The notes under the pieces were generated by a model. That model was not told the origin of the DNA and did no database searches. It was given only the letters and a program-made list of their open reading frames with translations. The position numbers and the translations under genes were made by a program. 64,000 bases of DNA from UMGS1696 sp964621755 (lineage in GTDB: Bacteria > Bacillota > Clostridia > Oscillospirales > CAG-272), in contig CAZUPI010000002.1 of assembly GCA_964621755.1 (NCBI GenBank), positions 1-64,000 on the forward strand, written 5' to 3'. Shown here one piece after another: positions 55,888 through 64,000 of the stretch (its first letter is position 1; every line of letters starts with the position of its first letter).

Positions 55888-55915
55888 TTGTTGATTTAAA
55901 AAGATGTGGTATATT
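55888..55915 (+). promoter_or_regulatory. Promoter of the ABC transporter operon
   Basis: TTGTTG (55888-55893), a 16-bp spacer and TATATT (55910-55915), about 80 bp before the ATG. Confidence 0.5.
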
Positions 55916-55996
55916 CCGTCTGTTTCAGGTTATACTAAGCAGCACAGACGACGGTTTTATTCGTGAAATCTGCCGCAATCTGTTTGGAGGCAACTC

Positions 55997-58144
55997 ATGA
56001 AAAAGTTTTTATCACTTGCGCTTGCCGTTTTGATACCACTCTCCTCGGCGGCTATACTCGCTTCCTGCGGCAAGGTAAGCGACGAAGACAACGTTATCAT
56101 TCTTGGCAATACAACGGAACTTTCGGGTGACTTCCGTTTTCCCGGGTACGGCGCCTCATCATCCAGCGCTGCTGACCAGGACATCAACAAACTCACCGTC
56201 GGCTATTCCACCATGGAAACAAACCAGACCGGTGAATACGTATGGAATGAAACCGCAGTTAAATCCCATACAGAGGAAGTTGTTGACAATGGGGACGGTA
56301 CCGAAAACTATAGGATAACCATCGAAATCAACGAAGATCTGACCTTCTCCGACGGTACTCCCATTACTGCGGATAACTACCTGGCCTACACGTTAGCGTT
56401 CAGTACCATCGTCGCACGCAACGCGGGCAGCACAGGTATGGCCGGGCAGTCCTTAGTAGGTTTTGCCGACTTCGCCAACTATGCCGGCGAGGGCGTCAAA
56501 GTAAATCCAGAAGCAAATGCTGCCAAAGAATTCGCAGGTGTTCGCAAGCTCGGCGAATACGAATTCTCCCTCGAGATTGACGGCGCTACCGGATTTTATC
56601 CCTACTACTACGCATACATTTACTCGGCAGTCACCCCCTACGATTTGGGGCTTATCTTCGGCGACGGCGTATCCATCAAGGACGACGGCAAGGGCTGCTA
56701 CCTCGAAGGCAGCTGGTATGAGCAGCGCGCTGACTCCACCGCTGACGCTCTCGCTTTCAAGAAATCCGCGCACATGCAGGAAGCGCGTTATGACACAACA
56801 AAATATCCCTTCTCCGGTCCTTATACCATCACAGCATGGGATGAAGGTACCAAGCAGGCTACTCTGACCAGAAACGACCTGTTCCAGGGCAACTTTGAAG
56901 ATCAAAAGCCGGCCATTCTCACAGTTGTGTATGTCAAAATCGTTGCCGAAACACAGATTGACCTCCTAACAAGCGGGGGCGTTGACGTCCTTTCAGGCGT
57001 GACCGGCGGCGATATGACAAAGGCGGCGCTTCAGGTTGTCGGCAGCGGCTTCAAGGAAAACCACTATCAAAAAGCCGGTTACGGCAAAATTCAGTTTGAC
57101 TGCGACTTCGGTCCCACTCTGTTCGTGGAGGTCCGCCAGGCAATCGCGACCCTTCTCGACAGACCTACGTTTGCCACCACCTTTACAGGAGGCTACGGAA
57201 AAGTTGTAAACGGTCCGTATTCGGAAGACTCCTGGATGTATCTCGCCGCAAGGGACACACTGGAAGACGCCATGAACACATACGAATACTCCCTTGCAAA
57301 CGCCAAAACCATCCTGGAAGAAGGAGGCTGGATATACAATTCCAAGGGGGAACCATATGTTGAAGGTGCGTCCGGCGTTGACAAAGTGCGTTACAAGAAA
57401 ATAACAAGAGAAGAGCTTGAGACGCTTACTACAAAAGACTGTGTAGAAGCCACCATCAACTACCAATCCGTAAACAATACCGACAGCATCGTCTATAAAA
57501 CCACAGAAATAAATGGTGCATACTATATCCCGCTGGCAATCAACTGGTTCTCTACCGCCGACAACGCGGTATCCGACCTTCTTTCCACCATGCTCGCAAA
57601 CGGCACTGATGTGACAGCTGCGGGTATGGTAATCCGTCAGGCAGTCGGCGACTTCAACTCTCTCCTCGGCGAAATTTATCGTGAACCTTCGTACGGCTAC
57701 AACGGCGTTATCAAATACAGTATGTATAACCTCGCAACAAGCTTTACCAGCACGATATATGACTTCTCCTGGAACTGGTCTCTTGACCCGAATTACTTTG
57801 CGTACTCGGTAAACAAGCTCTACGACGAGTACGACGCGGCGTTCCCGTACTATGATGCAGACGGCAGCCACGAAAAACGCAGCTATGCGGAAGCATTGGA
57901 AAAGTCCGGCGGCAAGCTTGGTATGGACTACCTGTCCATGGCAATGGTATACGACGCCGCATCCAACGAAGAATACCTGGAATGGTGGACAGCGTATATC
58001 CAGAGATGGAACGAGCTTATCCCCGATATCCCGCTGTACTGCAACTTCTACTACGACGTATACAACGAAAAGATTCAAGATTACTACACCTCTCCTTATT
58101 GGAGAACTGCTGATGCTGTTCTTTACTGCTCTATCAAGGGCTGA
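55997..58144 (+). CDS. Peptide/nickel ABC transporter substrate-binding lipoprotein
   Basis: A 715-residue family-5 binding protein. The signal peptide ends in AILASC (Cys 24, lipobox). Motifs such as LTFSDGTPITADNYLAYTLAF and YPFSGPYTITAWDEGTKQATL fit OppA/DppA; the length is well above the usual ~540, with extra sequence in the N-terminal and middle lobes. It heads the operon, and a hairpin at 58177-58209 separates it from the permease gene. Peptides are the likely ligand. Confidence 0.88.
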   Translation: MKKFLSLALAVLIPLSSAAILASCGKVSDEDNVIILGNTTELSGDFRFPGYGASSSSAADQDINKLTVGYSTMETNQTGEYVWNETAVKSHTEEVVDNGDGTENYRITIEINEDLTFSDGTPITADNYLAYTLAFSTIVARNAGSTGMAGQSLVGFADFANYAGEGVKVNPEANAAKEFAGVRKLGEYEFSLEIDGATGFYPYYYAYIYSAVTPYDLGLIFGDGVSIKDDGKGCYLEGSWYEQRADSTADALAFKKSAHMQEARYDTTKYPFSGPYTITAWDEGTKQATLTRNDLFQGNFEDQKPAILTVVYVKIVAETQIDLLTSGGVDVLSGVTGGDMTKAALQVVGSGFKENHYQKAGYGKIQFDCDFGPTLFVEVRQAIATLLDRPTFATTFTGGYGKVVNGPYSEDSWMYLAARDTLEDAMNTYEYSLANAKTILEEGGWIYNSKGEPYVEGASGVDKVRYKKITREELETLTTKDCVEATINYQSVNNTDSIVYKTTEINGAYYIPLAINWFSTADNAVSDLLSTMLANGTDVTAAGMVIRQAVGDFNSLLGEIYREPSYGYNGVIKYSMYNLATSFTSTIYDFSWNWSLDPNYFAYSVNKLYDEYDAAFPYYDADGSHEKRSYAEALEKSGGKLGMDYLSMAMVYDAASNEEYLEWWTAYIQRWNELIPDIPLYCNFYYDVYNEKIQDYYTSPYWRTADAVLYCSIKG

Positions 58145-58176
58145 GTACAGCGTATAAATCAACTGATAACGGACAG

Positions 58177-58209
58177 ACTATTGGGAGTGCGACAATCACT
58201 CCCAATAGT
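58177..58209 (+). terminator. Hairpin between binding-protein and permease genes
   Basis: A perfect 13-bp stem (58177-58189 with 58197-58209) with a 7-nt loop, followed only by TTATATG. A partial terminator or mRNA stabiliser for the binding-protein transcript. Confidence 0.65.
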
Positions 58210-58312
58210 TTATATGTCCCACTTTAGCAAATATCCCTGCACGTTTTATCCAATGAAACGTACAACCGGCCGCGCATATTCTATTTTTAAATTTCGAATT
58301 CTGAGGTGTATT

Positions 58313-59332
58313 ATGGGAAAGTACATACTGAAACGTATCGGTTATATGCTGCTTGTCCTCGTGATTCTCTCCTTTCTCATGTATCTTATTTACAATATGA
58401 TACCGTACGATAGAGCGCGTGCCCTCGTCGAAGAACAAAAGGCGGTCTATAAAAATGACCCGGCAGGATTCGAGCGTGCATACCAGAATTACCGCCACCA
58501 GTTAGGCCTCGACCGGAGCGTCGTATTCCGCTACCTCCATTGGATTGGTCTTGTGCCAATTGACGGAGTCTACGACGGTTTGCTGCAGGGCAACTTCGGC
58601 TGGAGCTTCCAATACAACCGCCCCGCAACGGAGGTCCTCGTCGAACCGATGCGCAATACCATCTTTATTAATATCTTCGCAACCCTATTCGCTCTCGGTA
58701 TTACCCTCCCTCTCGGCATCTTCTGTGCCGTACACCGCGGCAGCAAACGGGACTCCGCCGTTCAAATCGGCACCATCGTCGGCTACAGCATCCCGAGCTT
58801 TATCATCGCAATTCTGTTCATCTGTCTCTTTGCCGTCATTATCCCGATATTCCCCGTCAGCGGTATGAAAACCCCCGGAAGCAGTTACTCTGGAATCAAA
58901 AAATTCTTCGACGAGCTTTACTACATGGGACTTCCCCTCGTCGTGATGACCTTTTCCTCCCTCGGCGGCATGACCCGTTACGTCCGCGCTTCCATGACCG
59001 AAGCACTCTCTATGGACTGTATCCGCACCGCACGTGCAAAAGGACTGCATGAAAAGGTCGTTATTTATTCTCACGCTTGGAGAAACGCCCTCATCCCGAT
59101 TATCACCCTGATTATCGGATGGTTTATCGGCATCTTCTCCGGCTCCCTTATGATTGAAAATATTTTTGCTCTCAACGGAATGGGGCGTATCTACATCAAC
59201 TCGCTCAACTCCAACGACTATGAGGTGGTGCTGATTCTGCAAATGTTCTACGTCACCCTTGCGCTGCTCGGCAATCTGATAATAGACATTGCATACGGCG
59301 TCGCAGATCCGCGTGTCCGTGTGTCAAAGTAA
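58313..59332 (+). CDS. Peptide/nickel ABC transporter permease (DppB type)
   Basis: A 339-residue BPD_transp_1 permease. It starts MGKYILKRIGYMLLVLVILS; the ATG at 58313 has GAGGTG 4-5 nt upstream, so 58181 is rejected. Six membrane segments; the EAA motif region is SMDCIRTARAKGLHEKVVIYSHAWRNALIP. No large insertion is seen, unlike its partner. Confidence 0.92.
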   Translation: MGKYILKRIGYMLLVLVILSFLMYLIYNMIPYDRARALVEEQKAVYKNDPAGFERAYQNYRHQLGLDRSVVFRYLHWIGLVPIDGVYDGLLQGNFGWSFQYNRPATEVLVEPMRNTIFINIFATLFALGITLPLGIFCAVHRGSKRDSAVQIGTIVGYSIPSFIIAILFICLFAVIIPIFPVSGMKTPGSSYSGIKKFFDELYYMGLPLVVMTFSSLGGMTRYVRASMTEALSMDCIRTARAKGLHEKVVIYSHAWRNALIPIITLIIGWFIGIFSGSLMIENIFALNGMGRIYINSLNSNDYEVVLILQMFYVTLALLGNLIIDIAYGVADPRVRVSK

Positions 59333-59350
59333 CCGGAACGGAGGAAAATC

Positions 59351-61270
59351 ATGAAAAAAAAGAAAAAATCACTCCGTCATTCATGGCTCGGCAGAATGTT
59401 CTGGGGCGCATCCAAAACTCTCGACGACAATCCCGATAAATACGCAAGTCCCGGGAAACTCGCCGTACAACGCTTCTTCCGCCGTCCCGCAGCCTGCGTT
59501 GCGCTTGCAATCATCATCGTCATGTTTCTGTTCGTCTTTATCGGGCCGCTTATCAACCCAATTGACCTTTCTTATTCGGAAACCCTCCACAAAAATCTCG
59601 GTCCCTCCTATGACATGATATCCATTCCGTCCGCTCTTGCGAGGGACGTCAAGGAAATTTCATCTTATTCCTCCTTTTCTCTCGGGCTTGACAACGCCGG
59701 AAACGTCTACACATGGGGCAAAACCTACCTGAAGGATGTCAAAATCGATATTTCGGACATCCCTGAAGAAGTGCAAAACAACAATATCGTTCACGCGGCT
59801 GCCGGTATCGACCACGCTGTGGCCATCTCCGAAGACGGTCACCTCTACTGCTGGGGCGCATATGACAACGGTCAGTACGGTATGAACGGCAGCATGATTT
59901 CCATAGCAAAGCCGCAGCCGTACGACCTCATCACCGGCACGATTGACGTGGCAAATGTAAAACAGCTCATCTGCGGCAACCAGGTCACAGCAATTGTCAT
60001 GAACGACGGCTCCTCTTATATGTGGGGCAACTACAATATCGGCGCCACCAACATTACCTCGTTTGACGATATTCCCAACCTCGAAAAGGTCGTGTTCCTC
60101 CAATCCCTCATTGTCGGCATCACACAGGACGGTAAATTCGTTTGCGGCAAGACCTCCGCGTTTGACTCGTATGAAATCATCAATGCAAACGGCGCCGCTG
60201 CGCTCACCAATCTCTGGGATTTTCTGGATGACCATAAAGTCGTCGATATTGCGTCCAATATGACAAACGCCTGTCTCCTGCTTGAGGACGGTTCTCTTCT
60301 TATCGTCGGGGCGTCTGGGGACAACTCCCGCGCGATTCCGACCATCCCGGACGGCGAAACCGTAACGGCAGTCTACGGCGGCGCAAGGCACTACGCCCTC
60401 CTCACCGACGCCGGACGTGTTCTCACATGGGGCGGCAGCGCGCTCAGCCAGACCGATATTCCCGTCTCTATGCAAAATCCCGGCGCCGCTGACAACCTCT
60501 ACTGCGTCGGTTTCCAGACTTATGCTGAAAAAGACGGCGAAATTGTGGAAAAGTGGGGCTTCAAAGGCTATCTCATGGGAACCGACGAGATCGGACGGGA
60601 CATATTTGTCCGCGTGATGAACGGCGGTAAAATGACCATGACCATCGGTGCGGTCGCGGTTATTCTTTCCTCTGTCATCGGCATCATCATCGGCTGTATC
60701 TCGGGCTACTTCGGCGGAAAGGTCGACATTTTTCTCATGCGTGTGACCGAGATTTTTTCCGCCATTCCGTTTCTGCCGTTCGCACTTGTCCTGTCTGCAA
60801 TCCTCCGTCAAACGGACGTAAAGGAGGACACGCGAATTTTCCTCATCATGGTTGTGCTCGGTATTCTGACGTGGACCGGACTGGCGCGGCTCGTCCGCGG
60901 TCAAGTACTCGCGGAACGGGAAAAGGAATTTGTTCTGGCAGCACAGTCGATGGGGGTCCCCGAGAGCCGTATCGCGTTCAAGCACATCCTGCCAAACGTC
61001 ATTTCGGTCATCATCGTATCCCTTACCCTTGACTTCGCCGGATGTATGCTCACCGAAGCGTCCCTGTCTTACCTCGGCTTCGGCGTACAGCTTCCCCGTC
61101 CGACATGGGGCAACATGCTCTACGGATGCAACAGCTCAATTGTCATCAAATCCTACTGGTGGAGATGGGTCTTCCCAGCCCTCTTCCTTTCGGCCAGCAC
61201 CATTTCCATCAACGTAATCGGTGATACCCTGCGCGATATTTTTGACCCGAAGTCGGAGGTTGAAAAATAA
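59351..61270 (+). CDS. DppC-type ABC permease with RCC1-like propeller in extracytoplasmic loop
   Basis: 639 residues, about twice the usual ~300. Residues 1-45 are a basic tail; TM1 is ~47-66. Residues ~104-385 form an RCC1-like domain with blades of type DHAVAISEDGHLYCWG (154-169), SFSLGLDNAGNVYTWG (108-123), QVTAIVMNDGSSYMWG (211-226), then QDGK, EDGS and HYALLTDAGRVLTWG (347-361). At ~405 the canonical sequence GYLMGTDEIGRDIFVRVM resumes, then five more helices with an EAA motif near EREKEFVLAAQSMGVPESR (522-540). The insert faces the outside, where it would meet the binding protein. Confidence 0.93.
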   Translation: MKKKKKSLRHSWLGRMFWGASKTLDDNPDKYASPGKLAVQRFFRRPAACVALAIIIVMFLFVFIGPLINPIDLSYSETLHKNLGPSYDMISIPSALARDVKEISSYSSFSLGLDNAGNVYTWGKTYLKDVKIDISDIPEEVQNNNIVHAAAGIDHAVAISEDGHLYCWGAYDNGQYGMNGSMISIAKPQPYDLITGTIDVANVKQLICGNQVTAIVMNDGSSYMWGNYNIGATNITSFDDIPNLEKVVFLQSLIVGITQDGKFVCGKTSAFDSYEIINANGAAALTNLWDFLDDHKVVDIASNMTNACLLLEDGSLLIVGASGDNSRAIPTIPDGETVTAVYGGARHYALLTDAGRVLTWGGSALSQTDIPVSMQNPGAADNLYCVGFQTYAEKDGEIVEKWGFKGYLMGTDEIGRDIFVRVMNGGKMTMTIGAVAVILSSVIGIIIGCISGYFGGKVDIFLMRVTEIFSAIPFLPFALVLSAILRQTDVKEDTRIFLIMVVLGILTWTGLARLVRGQVLAEREKEFVLAAQSMGVPESRIAFKHILPNVISVIIVSLTLDFAGCMLTEASLSYLGFGVQLPRPTWGNMLYGCNSSIVIKSYWWRWVFPALFLSASTISINVIGDTLRDIFDPKSEVEK

Positions 61271-62298
61271 TGGAGAAAAAAAACGATGTTTTGCTTCAGG
61301 TAAAGAATCTGCATACCTACTTTAAAACCAGAAACGGCATCATCAAGGCGGTAAACGACGTCTCATACGAGCTTTGCGCCGGTAAGACCCTCGGTATCGT
61401 AGGTGAGTCCGGTTCCGGCAAAAGCGTATCGGCCATGAGCATTCTCCGCCTTCTGGACGCCAACGGCTATATCGCGGAGGGAGAAATCCTCTTTCGCGGA
61501 CAAAATCTCGTCACCCTTCCCATTCAAGATATGTACAACATCCGCGGAAATAAAATTTCGGTTATCTTCCAGGAACCGATGACGAGCTTAAACCCGGTCT
61601 TTACGATAAAAAGACAGCTTTCCGAACCGTTCATGATTCACCAGAAGATGTCCATGGAGGAGGCCGCAAAAAAGAGTCTTGAAATGCTCGAAGCGGTGCA
61701 GATTCCAAACCCGGAAGCGGTTCTCCGGCAATATCCGCACCAGCTCTCCGGCGGTATGAGACAGCGCGTCATGATAGCGATGGCGCTCGCCTGCAAGCCG
61801 GACATTCTCATCGCGGACGAGCCGACCACAGCCCTTGACGTCACGATTCAGGCACAGATTCTCAAGCTCATGAACGACCTCCAGCGCACCAACGGCACGT
61901 CGATTCTCTTCATCACCCATGACCTCGGCGTCATCAATGAAATGGCGGACGACGTAGTCGTCATGTACTGTGGGCAGGCGGTCGAACAGGCGCCGGCAAA
62001 GGTGATTTTCACCGACTGCAAGTTCAGCCATCCGTATACAGAGGGGCTGATGTTCTCCATCCCGCGTCTGAACGACACACGCGCGAAGCTCGACCCGATT
62101 CCCGGCGTAGTCCCGCACCCCCTCGCCCTGCCGAAGGGATGCAAATTCTCGCCGCGGTGCAAATACTGCACACAGAAGTGCATAGACGACGAGCCCAAGC
62201 TGCTGCCGGCAGGTGAAAATCAGCTTATCCGGTGCCACTATCCCGAAAAAGCGGTGAGGAGGAGCGCAGAGCATGAAAAAATTGCTATCCATCAATAA
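61270..62298 (+). CDS. Peptide/nickel ABC transporter ATP-binding protein (DppD/OppD type)
   Basis: 342 residues with all ABC motifs: Walker A GIVGESGSGKSVSAM (~40), Q-loop VIFQEPMTSLNPV, signature QLSGGMRQRVMIAMAL, Walker B ILIADEPTTALDV, H-loop THDLG, and the C-terminal oligopeptide-type Cys cluster (CKFSPRCKYCTQKC). It overlaps the permease stop by 1 bp and the next ATPase by 26 bp. Confidence 0.94.
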   Translation: MEKKNDVLLQVKNLHTYFKTRNGIIKAVNDVSYELCAGKTLGIVGESGSGKSVSAMSILRLLDANGYIAEGEILFRGQNLVTLPIQDMYNIRGNKISVIFQEPMTSLNPVFTIKRQLSEPFMIHQKMSMEEAAKKSLEMLEAVQIPNPEAVLRQYPHQLSGGMRQRVMIAMALACKPDILIADEPTTALDVTIQAQILKLMNDLQRTNGTSILFITHDLGVINEMADDVVVMYCGQAVEQAPAKVIFTDCKFSHPYTEGLMFSIPRLNDTRAKLDPIPGVVPHPLALPKGCKFSPRCKYCTQKCIDDEPKLLPAGENQLIRCHYPEKAVRRSAEHEKIAIHQ

Positions 62299-63877
62299 CC
62301 TGAAAAAATACTTCCCTCTCGCGAAAAAAAGCCTTTTTCAAAAGGAGCAATACTATGTGCGCGCCAACGACGATATCTCCCTTGACATCTACGAAGGCGA
62401 GACGTTCGGATTGGTAGGGGAATCGGGATGCGGCAAATCGACGCTTGGACGTGTGATTCTCCAACTCTATCATCAGACCGCCGGGAGTACCATGTACTAC
62501 GGCCGAACCCTTGCGCAGGCTGCACCGAGTTATGTCATCGATACGTTAAAGCACGCGGAGGAGTACGTTGCCGCGTACCATGCTGCGGAAAAGAAAGCGG
62601 CGGAAGCTGTGGAAAAGTGCAAACTTCTCGGGGAGAACGCAACATTTCTCGACCTGCAAAGCAAAAATCTCGCACTTGCAAAAGCACAGACCGCGTGCAG
62701 CAAGACAGCAAAAATTCTCGGCGGCTTTGCAGCGGAAGGAACCCGCGAAGGAGCGGACGCTCTGCTTGCCCTATTTGAAATAAACGTAGAAGAAGCGGAA
62801 ATCCGCCGCAAAATCGAGGATATCGAGCTGGAAACGGAGCTCATGGAAGGAAAAATCGAGGACCAGAAGAAAGCGGGCAGCTCGATCGACTCACGGAACA
62901 GCAAGCTGTCCGGTCTGCGCGAGAAGAAAAAAACATTGGAGACGGAAAGAAAAGCGGTCGGTGATAAGCGCGCAGCAGCAGAAGCGAAAGTGGAAACGCT
63001 GCGCACAAAGTACCGCGGTCACGCCGAATTTGATAAATACGAAGCGATGCTTGACGACGGCATTGACCTTTCAAGATTGACCGCTGCCGAAATGCGCGCG
63101 ATTCGCCGCGACCTGCAAATTATCTTCCAAGACCCGTACTCCTCGCTGAACCCGCGTATGACCGTCGGTCAGATAATCGCAGAAGGGTTGGTGACACACA
63201 AATTTTTCAAACGCGGATCACCGAAAATGAAGGAATACATCCTCCGCGAAATGGAGAACTGCGGATTACCGGACTACATGTACAGCCGTTATCCGCACCA
63301 ATTTTCGGGCGGTCAGCGTCAGAGAATCTGCATCGCACGTTCTCTCGCCGTTAAGCCAAAATTTGTGGTCTGCGACGAGTGCGTATCCGCGCTTGACGTG
63401 TCGATTCAGTCGCAGATTATCAACCTGCTTCAGGAGCTGAAGGAAAAGGAAAAGCTGACGTACCTGTTCATCTCCCACAATCTGTCGGTCGTACGGTACA
63501 TCTCAGACCGAATCGGCGTCATGTACCTTGGAAATATGGTAGAAGTAGCGCCGACGGACACGATATTTAAAGACCCGCGTCATCCTTACACCGTAGCGCT
63601 CCTGTCCTCCATCCCCACAACGGACCTCGAAGGCTCCAAAAAGGAACGCATCATCCTTGGCGGAAACATCCCCAGCCCGATAAAGCCGCCGTCCGGATGC
63701 AAGTTTCACCCCCGCTGCTACATGGCGTGCGACAAATGCAAGCGTGTTCCTCCGCCGTACGTAGAAGTTGAGCCGGGTCATTTTGTAGCCTGTCACAATC
63801 TCGACCGCAAGGTCGATGAAAATGGAGCCTACCTATTCGAACTCCACCAATCCGAAGCGGAGCTTGGAAAGGATTGA
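62273..63877 (+). CDS. Peptide/nickel ABC ATPase (OppF type) with coiled-coil insertion
   Basis: 534 residues instead of ~320-350. Walker A is GESGCGKST (49-57). Residues ~80-265 are a Lys/Glu/Ala-rich, helical, probably coiled-coil insertion. The standard fold resumes with LQIIFQDPYSSLNPRM (281-296), signature FSGGQRQR (344-351), Walker B VVCDECVSALD (DEC where DEP is usual), H-loop ISHNLS and the C-terminal Cys cluster CKFHPRCYMACDKCK. The insertion stands where canonical OppF has a short turn between the first beta-sheet and the Q-loop. Confidence 0.92.
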   Translation: MKKLLSINNLKKYFPLAKKSLFQKEQYYVRANDDISLDIYEGETFGLVGESGCGKSTLGRVILQLYHQTAGSTMYYGRTLAQAAPSYVIDTLKHAEEYVAAYHAAEKKAAEAVEKCKLLGENATFLDLQSKNLALAKAQTACSKTAKILGGFAAEGTREGADALLALFEINVEEAEIRRKIEDIELETELMEGKIEDQKKAGSSIDSRNSKLSGLREKKKTLETERKAVGDKRAAAEAKVETLRTKYRGHAEFDKYEAMLDDGIDLSRLTAAEMRAIRRDLQIIFQDPYSSLNPRMTVGQIIAEGLVTHKFFKRGSPKMKEYILREMENCGLPDYMYSRYPHQFSGGQRQRICIARSLAVKPKFVVCDECVSALDVSIQSQIINLLQELKEKEKLTYLFISHNLSVVRYISDRIGVMYLGNMVEVAPTDTIFKDPRHPYTVALLSSIPTTDLEGSKKERIILGGNIPSPIKPPSGCKFHPRCYMACDKCKRVPPPYVEVEPGHFVACHNLDRKVDENGAYLFELHQSEAELGKD

Positions 63878-63898
63878 AAAGACGCGCAAGGAGAATCT

Positions 63899-64000
63899 AT
63901 GTTTGAAAAATTCAAAAGGGTAATAAAGGCGCACGAAGGAAAGCAACTCACGAATAACGAATGGAATGAGGGACTTAAAAGACAGGGCGGACTGGAAAAA
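63899..64000 (+). CDS. Start of an unidentified gene, cut by the window end
   Basis: AAGGAG lies 5 nt before an ATG at 63899. The 34 codons present read MFEKFKRVIKAHEGKQLTNN and continue to the edge. It follows the OppF-type gene by 21 bp, so it is probably in the same operon. No family is recognised from this short piece. Confidence 0.55.
   Translation, partial: MFEKFKRVIKAHEGKQLTNNEWNEGLKRQGGLEK

Noticed and set aside
59660..60985. A 441-codon open frame on the minus strand within the RCC1-permease gene
   Set aside because: It is antisense to a gene with clear domains, has biased composition and no ribosome binding site.

Overview
The window is a chromosomal stretch of a Gram-positive, Clostridia-like member of the Bacillota. 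The evidence is an mraZ-to-ftsZ division/cell-wall cluster with no ftsA, a SpoVD-type PBP with PASTA repeats, a MurE with the DNPR motif of meso-diaminopimelate enzymes, Mini-ribonuclease III, GatCAB, a SpoIID-like protein, Gram-positive ribosome binding sites and sigma-A type promoters. There are no rRNA or tRNA genes, insertion sequences or CRISPR arrays.

Layout. 1-1.1 kb: a truncated LysR regulator coupled to a small excisionase-like HTH gene, next to a sequence resembling a conjugative-element mob/oriT flank; this may be the edge or scar of an integrated element. 1.2-8.1 kb (minus): moxR, DUF58, transglutaminase, mrnC. 8.3-11.4 kb (plus): a three-gene flavoprotein operon (GlpA-like, NAD/FAD oxidoreductase, DUF1667). 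11.5-26.0 kb (minus): mraZ, rsmH, an ftsL-like gene, a spoVD-like PBP, murE, murF, mraY, ftsW, murG, ftsQ, and ftsZ with its own promoter; murD is absent. 26.4-29.7 kb: gatCAB. 29.8-33.5 kb: nfo, a YihY-family gene and mltG. 33.5-39.9 kb (minus): ftsK, tmk, a DJ-1 gene, 5-FCL and a CPBP protease. Here a 387-bp copy of the ftsK/tmk junction is inserted inside the DJ-1 gene. 40-42.3 kb: a split TauE/SafE transporter and a GH109-like oxidoreductase. 42.4-45.6 kb (minus): zur-znuA-znuC-znuB. 45.7-49 kb: a MIF-like tautomerase, a flavin reductase and a frameshifted EF-G-like gene. 49-51.8 kb (minus): a SpoIID-like / peptidoglycan-binding operon. 52.2-55.9 kb: an XRE regulator fused to a beta-helix repeat protein, a C26-type glutamine amidotransferase hydrolase and a decayed glycyl-radical enzyme. 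56-64 kb: a peptide/nickel-type ABC importer operon.

Three observations stand out. First, the ABC importer is doubly embellished: its DppC-type permease carries about 280 residues of RCC1-type propeller repeats in the extracytoplasmic loop after TM1, and its OppF-type ATPase has a ~185-residue coiled-coil insertion between Walker A and the Q-loop. Second, the 387-bp insertion created a DJ-1/FtsK-gamma chimera and gave the 5-FCL gene the start of tmk. Removing the insert restores, in frame, a normal 187-residue DJ-1 protein whose stop overlaps the old 5-FCL start. Third, a DNA-binding XRE domain is joined through a long acidic linker to 16-residue repeats that look like a bactofilin-type beta-helix.
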